DNA of 5,029 nt from assembly GCA_021785315.1 (NCBI GenBank), contig JAJYFX010000187.1:1-5029 (forward strand), read 5' to 3'. Made by a program: the position numbers and the translations under genes. Positions within the stretch are counted from its first letter, which is position 1; every line of letters starts with the position of its first letter. A model generated the notes under the pieces. The model was not told where the DNA came from and made no database searches. It saw only the letters and a program-made list of their open reading frames with translations. The stretch comes from Actinomycetes bacterium. Lineage in GTDB: Bacteria; Actinomycetota; Acidimicrobiia; Acidimicrobiales; Acidimicrobiaceae. Shown piece by piece: positions 1-5,029 of this stretch.

Positions 1-555
1 GTCGATGTCCGCAACGGTACTGGTGACATGTTCAACAGGGTGGTCCTTGGGGCGTTCAACATCCCGCACACCTTTATAACCGGGTTCACGTCGACTTCGA
101 CCCTGAAGCAAGGGTTCCTGGCGGGCGACGGTCAATATTTGTTTGAAAACCTTCCGCCTATGCGTTCCATGCTCGATGGCGGTCAGGCCAAAGCGCTACT
201 TGTTACGTTCCAACCCACGCTTGCAAACCTACAAGCTTCGGTGAAGGGTGCCGTGACATTGAGCTCTGCATTGAGTTCTGCCAACCTTAGCCCAAGTCAG
301 TCGGGCGCGGTGAAGGAAGCCTTGGCCCTGGGCGCGCTGACCTATGATCTTGCCGGGCCTCCGGGAATTCCTGCCGCGAGGATGACGGTTCTTCGTGCCG
401 CTCTGGCCAAGGTGGTGGCTGAATCGTCAACGATAGCTCAAGCCGCGAAAGAAGGTATTCCGCTGAACTTTGTTCCCGGAGCAACAATTCAGAGCGAAGT
501 GGTCACGGCTGCACAAAACTCGTCGGCAATCTCTACGTATGTAAATGGAAGCTAG
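1..555 (+). CDS. Bug/TctC-like periplasmic solute-binding protein, C-terminal part (5' end outside window)
   Basis: The reading frame is open from base 1 and ends with TAG at 553-555, giving 184 visible residues, so the ATG at 28 is very likely internal. The fragment resembles the C-terminal half of solute receptors of tripartite tricarboxylate transporters. A TGF-type strand (about residues 28-30) is followed by a helix ending in a GDGQ turn, an ENLPPM segment, a GQAKALLVT strand, and near the end an AGPPGIPAARMTVLRAAL segment that matches the family's usual 'APPG.PA.R...LR.A' signature. Such proteins bind small carboxylates or other organic anions in the periplasm and deliver them to a TctAB membrane pair, but many are orphans. 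No TctA or TctB gene follows: a stem-loop and about 900 bp without a gene come next. The signal peptide and ligand-binding N-terminal domain are not visible. The family call rests on remembered motifs, not on a search. The ligand is unknown. Confidence 0.62.
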   Translation, partial: VDVRNGTGDMFNRVVLGAFNIPHTFITGFTSTSTLKQGFLAGDGQYLFENLPPMRSMLDGGQAKALLVTFQPTLANLQASVKGAVTLSSALSSANLSPSQSGAVKEALALGALTYDLAGPPGIPAARMTVLRAALAKVVAESSTIAQAAKEGIPLNFVPGATIQSEVVTAAQNSSAISTYVNGS

Positions 556-581
556 AAGAAAGATTAGCAATATCTAGAACG

Positions 582-655
582 GTGAATTACCCGTACGACT
601 TACAGAGTAAAAATGCTGTAGGTCGTGCGGGTTCACAGTTTAATTAGTTAGTTTT
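582..655 (+). terminator. Long stem-loop with T-rich tail after the solute-binding protein gene
   Basis: Bases 590-605 pair with 616-631 over 16 positions without a mismatch, two of them G-U wobbles, around a 10-nt A-rich loop (606-615). After a 3-nt bulge (587-589) a further five pairs form between 582-586 and 632-636. A T-rich but interrupted stretch follows (639-655, ending in TTTT). It starts 27 nt after the stop codon, so it is most simply the rho-independent terminator or the 3'-end protecting hairpin of the upstream transcript. The stem is long and the T-tract is not a clean run, so efficiency is uncertain. Confidence 0.6.
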
Positions 656-968
656 CGCTTTCTTCGTATGTCCAATGCGAATTTCACGAAATATATTGGC
701 AAAGGGGCCCGACTGAAAGCTGGGGGGTCCAGTTTCACCAAGTCATAATTGAGACTGACTTCGGATGGTCCTCCAAATTGGCATATTTGCTTCGAGCTCG
801 AATGAGTGCCAAATGGTCTTCTCGATTCCTACCTTGAGGCGTTGATCTTCGGCTGACATGTTGAACTCAGGGGAGCTCGTCACTATCAACGCCATAATCG
901 GCGAGTTGGGAAAATTCGGGGATATAGATGGGCCTTGGCGCCACCGGCGACTTGAGGCTGGAAATGGA

Positions 969-984
969 ATCCCTAACTAGGGAT
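969..984. repeat. Perfect 7-bp inverted repeat with 2-bp spacer
   Basis: ATCCCTA (969-975) and TAGGGAT (978-984) are exact reverse complements separated by AC. The short spacer makes it look more like a dimeric protein-binding site than an RNA hairpin. No gene starts close by, so its role is unknown and chance is possible. Confidence 0.35.
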
Positions 985-1218
985 CGAGCGGTCGACCAAG
1001 TGCGCTAACAGGTTGCGCAAGCTGTTCCGCAATCATTGGCATTGAAGAATGAAAAGATAGCCTGCAATGACACTCCCAAGCTTGCTGTAAGGACGAAGTT
1101 CGATTTGAGCGAGGCTGGAACGAATGTCTTTCAGAGGTCACACGCGACCGTTTATTTCCCAGGGTTATCCGTGTCCAAAACAGATTTAGCCGTCAACATC
1201 ATTGCAACGATATTTTTC

Positions 1219-1243
1219 TGCTCCTTGCTAAATATTAGGAGCA
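1219..1243. repeat. 7-bp inverted repeat with 11-nt loop
   Basis: TGCTCCT (1219-1225) pairs with AGGAGCA (1237-1243) around an A/T-rich loop. No T-run follows on the + strand, and on the minus strand the stem is followed by an A-rich sequence, so it does not fit an intrinsic terminator on either strand. It may simply be a chance hairpin in the intergenic stretch. Confidence 0.3.
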
Positions 1244-1327
1244 ACTGAGGCTGTGATTGCTACTATAAACATTTGGGGTTCCGTGTCGTTTGTCATTTGC
1301 CTCGTTGGACAGTCTGATACTGTGTTG

Positions 1328-1350
1328 ACCTAGCGGACACTTGGCTAGGT
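1328..1350. repeat. Perfect 7-bp inverted repeat upstream of the hydroxylase operon, candidate operator
   Basis: ACCTAGC (1328-1334) and GCTAGGT (1344-1350) are exact reverse complements separated by 9 nt. The left arm overlaps a -35-like TTGACC (1325-1330), although no good -10 box lies at normal spacing. The repeat sits about 150 bp before the large-subunit start, which suits a regulator site for the operon. No regulator gene is visible in the window to pair with it. Confidence 0.35.
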
Positions 1351-1442
1351 TTGTAGAACTGCAATACTCCAGTCGCCTACGGTGTCACCCCGGTAGATTC
1401 GGTTCGTAAAGGCAGTTGTCGCTTGGGGTAACGTTGCGTTTT

Positions 1443-1454
1443 TTTATGCATAAA
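1443..1454. promoter_or_regulatory. 12-bp perfect palindrome in the operon's upstream region
   Basis: TTTATGCATAAA is a perfect palindrome ending 47 nt before the large-subunit start codon. Its left half contains TATGCA (1445-1450), a poor -10-like hexamer 16 nt after TTGGGG (1423-1428), so it could overlap the promoter as an operator. This is inferred from position and symmetry only. A short A/T palindrome can also arise by chance. Confidence 0.3.
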
Positions 1455-1489
1455 TAAGGATGTATTCGTTTTATAGGTAACTGCTAAAC

Positions 1490-1498
1490 AGAGGGTGG
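1490..1498 (+). promoter_or_regulatory. Ribosome binding site of the large-subunit gene
   Basis: The purine-rich AGAGGGTGG lies just before ATG 1502. It supports this ATG as the true start, as does the protein's N-terminus, which begins with the usual RIDA..K.TG..KYTADI segment of the family. Confidence 0.65.
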
Positions 1499-1501
1499 AA
1501 T

Positions 1502-3607
1502 ATGTCAGAACGTCGTATAGACGCGGTTGCAAAGGCTACCGGCGCAACTAAATATACTGCCGACATCGTGCTCGAGGGAATGGCCTATGCAGCTGTAAAG
1601 AGGAGTGATTTTCCTGCGGCTTTGATAGAGAACGTTGACACTTCGGTCGCAGAAAAGATGGAAGGAGTTCTCGGAGTATTTACCGCAAAGGATCTCCCAG
1701 TTACGACAAACCTTTATGGAAGACGAGTTTTTGACGTACCTATTTTGGCGAGTGACCGGGTCCGACGGGTAGGAGACCCGATTGTAGCGGTTGTGGGAGC
1801 TTCCCGGGAAATTGCCGAAGCAGCGGCGGAACTGATTGAAATCGACTACAAAGAGCTTCCAGTTGTCGCCACAGCGCGCGAAGCAATCGTCTCAGGCGCG
1901 CCGCTCGTGCACGATAAGCCCTGGGAATATTTCGGTGCCGTTACCACGCCGCAGTCTGGTAGCAATATACAGTCGATAGACACTCACGGCTCGCGTGAAG
2001 CCGCCGAAGCTGCTCTGAGAAACGCAGAGCATATCGTAGACGAGACCTACACGACGCCTGGCGACCATCAGGGATACCTTGAACCGCAGTCATGCGTAGT
2101 TGATTATCGAACCGATGGAACGCTTACGGTTTGGGCCACGAATAAGAGTCCCTACCGACTGCGGGATGTCTTGGCAAAGGTATTTTCTCTCGATCCCCAA
2201 AAGATTGAAATAATGCCAACGATTCTCGGTGGTGATTTTGGCGGCAAAGGTGCGCCTGGCGACGCGCCTCTATGCACAGCATTATCCATTTTGATGAATC
2301 GGCCGATAAAGATGACGCTCCGCTATGGAGATGATCTGCTATCAACTGACGGTCGGCACGGGTCAGAGATAAGAGTGCGTCTAGGAATCGACGGAGAGGG
2401 CAAGTTGCTTGGCGGCATCGTCGAAGCTCTTCTTGACGGAGGCGCATACGCTGGCTTCAAGCCAGTGCAGACGGTAAACCTTCACGGAATCTTAGATGCG
2501 GCCATCGCCTATCGAGTTCCCGAGTTTTTTGTAGAATCCAAGATTGTATACACCAACAACCAGCCCAAAGGCCACATGAGGGCACCTGGATCGCCTCAGG
2601 CAGCATTCGCATTTGAATCTGCTCTGGATGAGTTAGGACGTCGGTCAGGCCTTGGCCCGATCAAGATACGCGAAATAAATCTACTCAGTGAAGGCGACGT
2701 CAATCCATACGGTGATACGTGGATCGAGTACCGGGGCAAAGAGGTGCTAGCTTTGGCGATCTCGCAGCCAAACAACCTTTCGATTCCAAAAGGTTGGCTT
2801 TATGGCGAAGGCGTTGCTGTATATGCAAGAAGCATGGCGGCCGTTCCAAAAACTAGTCTGAGACTACGAAGAGGTCAAGAGGGGAAGGTCATTGCCGAAG
2901 TACCCATCCCGGAAAATGGGGCCGGCGGCCAAACGGTTGTACGTGAGATGCTTCGCAGCGGCCTTGGACTGAATGGCGATCAAATTGAAGTCAAGCAGGT
3001 GTCAACTTCATTTCTTCCAACCGATGCGGGAGTTGGCGGGAGTCGGGTAAGCCTTGGCGTTACAGTTGCCGTGGCGAAAGCTATCGAGCTCTGGAAGCAA
3101 ATGCCAGGGGACCAGGACCTAGTAGAAATAACCACGACTGAAAGTTCTGATGCTCCCAGCGGCGCATACTCCGTTCAGCTGGCTCGGGTCGCAGTCGATC
3201 CTGCCACCGGCCAGCTTAAGGTCCTTGAAATTATATCTGCCGTCGATGTGGCCGAAATAGTGAATGAAAAGGCGCACCAGATGCAGATTGATGGTGGCAC
3301 GGTCATGGGGTTTGGTTTCGCAGTCATGGAAGATCTGCTCGAGGATGATGGTCGAGTTTGGGCACTGACAATGGGCGACTTCAAGATTCCGAATGCTGCG
3401 GATATTCCCAAGTTGACCACGGTACTTCTTCGAGGCGGCCATGGCGTTGGACCTAACAATATTAAGGCGGTTGGCGAACTCGCCAACTGTCCCACTGGTG
3501 CAGCTGTGGCAAACGCGGTTGCCGACGCCACGGGTGCACGGCTCAGGAAACTCCCAATCAAAGCTGAAGCTATCTATTGGGCGATGGAGGAAGGTAAGTC
3601 TAAGTGA
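1502..3607 (+). CDS. Xanthine dehydrogenase-family large subunit (molybdopterin-binding)
   Basis: This is the catalytic subunit of a three-subunit molybdenum hydroxylase, expected to hydroxylate or oxidise an organic substrate using water-derived oxygen at the Mo centre. The first ~150 residues form the a/b hammerhead domain (RIDAVAKATGATKYTADI at 5-22, D(R)VRRVGDPIVAVV near 90). The Mo-cofactor domains follow: GGDFGGK at 243-249, RAPGSPQ at 360-366, GAGGQT at 473-478, DAGVGGSR at 508-515, and KAVGE at 655-659, where E659 matches the family's catalytic glutamate. The CO-dehydrogenase AYRCSFR cysteine loop is absent, so this is not a form I CoxL. No Tat signal is seen, so a cytoplasmic location is likely. 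At 701 aa it is shorter than the usual 740-790, mainly because only about 50 residues separate GGSR (515) from VDPATG (565-570). The stop overlaps the next gene's GTG by 4 nt. The family is clear, but the substrate is not. Confidence 0.93.
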   Translation: MSERRIDAVAKATGATKYTADIVLEGMAYAAVKRSDFPAALIENVDTSVAEKMEGVLGVFTAKDLPVTTNLYGRRVFDVPILASDRVRRVGDPIVAVVGASREIAEAAAELIEIDYKELPVVATAREAIVSGAPLVHDKPWEYFGAVTTPQSGSNIQSIDTHGSREAAEAALRNAEHIVDETYTTPGDHQGYLEPQSCVVDYRTDGTLTVWATNKSPYRLRDVLAKVFSLDPQKIEIMPTILGGDFGGKGAPGDAPLCTALSILMNRPIKMTLRYGDDLLSTDGRHGSEIRVRLGIDGEGKLLGGIVEALLDGGAYAGFKPVQTVNLHGILDAAIAYRVPEFFVESKIVYTNNQPKGHMRAPGSPQAAFAFESALDELGRRSGLGPIKIREINLLSEGDVNPYGDTWIEYRGKEVLALAISQPNNLSIPKGWLYGEGVAVYARSMAAVPKTSLRLRRGQEGKVIAEVPIPENGAGGQTVVREMLRSGLGLNGDQIEVKQVSTSFLPTDAGVGGSRVSLGVTVAVAKAIELWKQMPGDQDLVEITTTESSDAPSGAYSVQLARVAVDPATGQLKVLEIISAVDVAEIVNEKAHQMQIDGGTVMGFGFAVMEDLLEDDGRVWALTMGDFKIPNAADIPKLTTVLLRGGHGVGPNNIKAVGELANCPTGAAVANAVADATGARLRKLPIKAEAIYWAMEEGKSK
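3586..3594 (+). promoter_or_regulatory. Ribosome binding site of the small-subunit gene, inside the large-subunit gene
   Basis: GGAGGAAGG lies 9 nt before the GTG at 3604 and is embedded in the codons for the large subunit's C-terminus (MEEGK). Together with the 4-nt overlap it supports GTG as the start and suggests translational coupling. Confidence 0.6.
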
Positions 3608-4050
3608 AAATCACTTTTAGCTTGAACGGCAAGGGCATTGAACTTGACGCAGATCCAATGTCACTTGCTCTAGATGTGATCAGGGATCTGTCTCTTACGG
3701 GAACTAAAGAGGGATGCGGCGTGGGCGTCTGCGGCGCCTGCACCATCATGGTCAATGGATCTCCGGTTAGTTCCTGCATCTGTCTAGTTGGTACGCTTTC
3801 GGGCAAGGAAGTATGGACTATCGAAGGCCTGGCCGAAAAGATGCCGGAACTTATCGAGTCATTCGTCGAAAACGAGGGGATGCAGTGCGGAATTTGTACC
3901 CCTGGGCAGATAGTTGCCGCAGCTGCGATCGATTCGGTTGGAGCCTCTTCTACGGAGGAAATCAAGAAGTACATGGCTGGCAACTTATGTCGTTGCACAG
4001 GTTATCAAACAATTCTTAGTGCGGTGGAGGAATACGTTGCAATCGACTGA
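3604..4050 (+). CDS. Xanthine dehydrogenase-family small subunit with two [2Fe-2S] clusters
   Basis: This is the electron-transfer subunit that carries electrons from the molybdenum centre to FAD. The 148-aa length is typical of the family. The N-terminal plant-type ferredoxin domain holds C38, C43, C46 and C58 (GCGVGVCGACTIMVNG, spacing C-x4-C-x2-C-x11-C). The C-terminal all-helical domain holds the second cluster's ligands: C95 and C98 in QCGICTPGQ, and C129 and C131 in GNLCRCTGY. All eight expected cysteines are present. The protein starts directly with the beta-grasp strand KITFSLNGK. There is therefore no Tat leader of the kind found on periplasmic PaoA-like subunits, and the enzyme is probably cytoplasmic. 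The start is GTG, overlapping the upstream stop as GTGA; starting here gives the normal N-terminus. The position after cysteine-glycine in the second motif is Ile where Tyr or Phe is commoner, a mild variation. Confidence 0.95.
   Translation: MKITFSLNGKGIELDADPMSLALDVIRDLSLTGTKEGCGVGVCGACTIMVNGSPVSSCICLVGTLSGKEVWTIEGLAEKMPELIESFVENEGMQCGICTPGQIVAAAAIDSVGASSTEEIKKYMAGNLCRCTGYQTILSAVEEYVAID
4026..4030 (+). promoter_or_regulatory. GGAGG Shine-Dalgarno that selects the TTG start of the FAD subunit
   Basis: A perfect GGAGG ends 6 nt before TTG 4037 and lies within the last codons of the small subunit. The alternative ATG at 4061 has no comparable site at proper distance. That ATG would also remove the N-terminal 'F..PTS..EAL' strand that the family normally begins with. 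Confidence 0.65.
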
Positions 4051-4894
4051 TACCGAATTTATGATTCCAACCTCAGTTGATGAGGCATTGCAGGCGATTG
4101 CCAAGGAGGATTCCATCTTTCTTGGAGGCGGAACCTCGACAGCGCTTTTGTACAAAACACGTTTGATCGAACCTTCGCGCGTGGTATGGCTAGGCAATGT
4201 AACCGAGCTCAAAGGGATTACTGTTTCATCCTCAGAGATAAGTATTGGAGCGATGACCTCTGTGGCAGAAATAGCTGCCAACAAAGAACTTGCCCGTTTT
4301 CTACCGGGACTGAGTGCAGCAGCAGGGGTTATTGGAAATGCTCGAGTACGAGCAATGGCTACATTAGGGGGTGCTATAGCCCACGCTGATCCCCGCCAGG
4401 ATATTCCGCCAGCGCTCATCGCAGTAGATGCGAAGGTGTCGATACGAAGTACGTCATCCACGCGGGAAGTAAGCCTTGCCCAGTTTTATAAAGGATTCCT
4501 TGAGACTGTCCTCGGTCCCGACGAACTTATTACGAAGATTGTAATTCCCGTAATTTCGAACCGCAGGTCGGCATATCTGCGCTATACGCCGACTTCGGAA
4601 GGGGACTATCCTACCGTTGGGGTGGGCTCGTCTCTCACCTTTGCGGATGATGGTAAGACGGTCAGTGCTGCGAAGGTAGTTCTATGCGGCGTCGGGGCAA
4701 CTCCCGTTATCTCATTTCGGGCTGCAGAGGCTCTGGTGGGAACAACCGCAGATGAATCTGCTGTACGCAATGCGGCTAGGTTTGCCCGTGATGAAATTAA
4801 CCCGCAGGACGACGAGCGAGGCACGGCGCAGTACAAAACCGACATGTCAGAGGTTTTCGCGTATCGCTGCCTCCAGCTTTGCTTAGGTAATTAG
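4037..4894 (+). CDS. Xanthine dehydrogenase-family medium subunit, FAD-binding
   Basis: This is the flavin subunit that receives electrons from the iron-sulfur subunit and passes them to an acceptor. It has 285 aa from the TTG start, a normal length. The N-terminus (EFMIPTSVDEAL at 7-18) matches the family opening. The two FAD-binding segments are present: FLGGGTSTALL at 28-38 and ATLGGAIAHADPRQD at 108-122, where the usual TIGGN is TLGGA. The C-terminal CO-dehydrogenase flavoprotein domain begins near 185 and includes DYPTVGVGSSLTF and CGVGATPV. There is no cysteine-rich insert, so the additional [4Fe-4S] cluster of 4-hydroxybenzoyl-CoA reductase HcrB is absent. The start overlaps the small-subunit gene by 14 nt. 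The same frame is open further upstream (back past 3914), but that part overlaps the small subunit and does not resemble the family. Confidence is high for the family and moderate for the TTG start. Confidence 0.92.
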   Translation: MQSTDTEFMIPTSVDEALQAIAKEDSIFLGGGTSTALLYKTRLIEPSRVVWLGNVTELKGITVSSSEISIGAMTSVAEIAANKELARFLPGLSAAAGVIGNARVRAMATLGGAIAHADPRQDIPPALIAVDAKVSIRSTSSTREVSLAQFYKGFLETVLGPDELITKIVIPVISNRRSAYLRYTPTSEGDYPTVGVGSSLTFADDGKTVSAAKVVLCGVGATPVISFRAAEALVGTTADESAVRNAARFARDEINPQDDERGTAQYKTDMSEVFAYRCLQLCLGN

Positions 4895-4904
4895 CGCTGG
4901 AGGC
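4869..4904 (+). terminator. 9-bp inverted repeat overlapping the end of the FAD-subunit gene, weak terminator candidate
   Basis: GCCTCCAGC (4869-4877) pairs perfectly with GCTGGAGGC (4896-4904) around an 18-nt loop that contains the stop codon. A competing hairpin can form from GAGGC (4900-4904) with GCCTC (4911-4915). No T-run follows, so intrinsic termination is doubtful. The structure could instead block 3'-exonuclease or mark a rho-dependent end. Confidence 0.3.
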
Positions 4905-4940
4905 TCTGAGGCCTCGTCGTCTTGGATATAGCCTGGTTAC

Positions 4941-5029
4941 CTAAGCGATCAATCTCAGGGATTTCGGTGTCCTGCTCCGGTGCAGCTCCATAATGGCCTT
5001 AGCTAGGGTTGCATTCTTGGATTTTATGG
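4941..5029 (-). CDS. Possible C-terminal tail of a convergent gene (5' end outside window)
   Basis: On the minus strand one frame is open from the window edge (5027) to TAG at 4943-4941, giving 28 residues that include TLAKAIMELHRSR. The other two minus frames stop almost at once. The position fits a gene convergent with the operon, ending 46 nt past the FAD-subunit stop. The piece is too short to recognise and could be a chance open frame, so no function is offered. Confidence 0.2.
   Translation of the reverse strand, partial: IKSKNATLAKAIMELHRSRTPKSLRLIA

Larger units (their letters stand above)
656..1489. other. Gene-poor intergenic stretch with short inverted repeats and no recognisable gene
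   Basis: I find no gene I can support here on either strand. Three short open frames were examined: a 40-codon frame from ATG 858 to TAG 980 (+), a 38-codon frame on the minus strand from 859 down to 743, and a 70-codon frame starting with TTG at 1036 (+, to 1248). None has a convincing Shine-Dalgarno sequence, a recognisable domain, or codon use like the neighbours. The stretch could be decayed DNA between an old and a newer gene block, with the 3' end serving as promoter and leader for the downstream operon. Two G-rich units, GGGGCCCGACTG at 705-716 and GGGGTCCAG at 724-732, faintly recall the repeated termini of IS21-type elements, but no transposase is present. Confidence 0.6.

Noticed and set aside
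743..859. 38-codon minus-strand frame
   Set aside because: No ribosome site, stop codon shortly upstream in frame, no recognisable protein.
858..980. 40-codon + strand frame from ATG 858 to TAG 980
   Set aside because: No ribosome site at proper distance and no recognisable similarity; the same stretch gives equally open short frames on the other strand.
1036..1248. 70-codon + strand frame starting with TTG
   Set aside because: No Shine-Dalgarno sequence, no recognisable domain, codon use unlike the flanking genes; likely a chance open frame.
1502..3607. Aerobic CO dehydrogenase CoxL
   Set aside because: The active-site AYRCSFR loop with its essential cysteine is missing; the equivalent region reads RAPGSPQ.
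3175..3998. Long minus-strand open frames opposite the large and small subunit genes
   Set aside because: Shadows of the real genes, whose + strand products carry clear family motifs.
3914..4036. Extension of the FAD-subunit frame upstream of TTG 4037
   Set aside because: It lies inside the small-subunit gene in another frame and its translation does not resemble the family N-terminus; TTG 4037 has a perfect GGAGG.
4061..4063. ATG 4061 as start of the FAD subunit
   Set aside because: It would cut off the conserved first strand (EF..PTS) and lacks a well-placed Shine-Dalgarno sequence; kept only as a less likely alternative.
1..5029. CRISPR array, tRNA, rRNA or phage attachment site
   Set aside because: No regularly spaced repeats, no tRNA-like cloverleaf and no rRNA-like stretch was seen on either strand.

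Overview
The window looks like a stretch of a Gram-negative, probably proteobacterial, chromosome. This rests on a truncated solute-binding protein that reads like the Bug/TctC family (greatly expanded in beta- and alphaproteobacteria), on good Shine-Dalgarno sequences, and on the use of ATG, GTG and TTG starts. Base composition is moderate, and no marker gene fixes the taxon. All confident genes lie on the + strand.

Layout. (a) Positions 1-555 hold the C-terminal part of a periplasmic solute-binding protein whose start lies outside the window. It is followed by a long stem-loop (582-636) with a T-rich tail, a probable transcription end. (b) Positions 656 to about 1490 hold no recognisable gene. 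They contain short unconvincing ORFs and several short inverted repeats. The last of these (1328-1350 and a 12-bp perfect palindrome at 1443-1454) lie just upstream of the next operon and are candidate control sites. (c) Positions 1502-4894 form a compact three-gene operon for a molybdenum hydroxylase of the xanthine dehydrogenase family, in the order large (molybdopterin), small (2x[2Fe-2S]), medium (FAD). The genes overlap by 4 nt and 14 nt, and a Shine-Dalgarno sequence is embedded in the 3' end of each upstream gene. (d) Positions 4895-5029 hold an inverted repeat that overlaps the end of the last gene, and possibly the C-terminal tail of a convergent minus-strand gene.

How the genes work together. 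The three subunits should assemble into an (alpha beta gamma)n enzyme. The large subunit would hydroxylate or oxidise the substrate at the molybdenum cofactor. Electrons would pass through the two [2Fe-2S] clusters of the small subunit to FAD on the medium subunit, and then to an acceptor. No subunit shows a Tat signal, so the enzyme is predicted to be cytoplasmic. The substrate cannot be read from the sequence. The large subunit lacks the CO dehydrogenase active-site cysteine loop, and the medium subunit lacks room for the extra [4Fe-4S] loop of 4-hydroxybenzoyl-CoA reductase. An aldehyde or N-heterocycle/aromatic substrate is possible but unproven. The main oddity is that the large subunit (701 aa) is shorter than usual for the family, with most of the loss in one internal stretch. 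I see no clear new biological system here.
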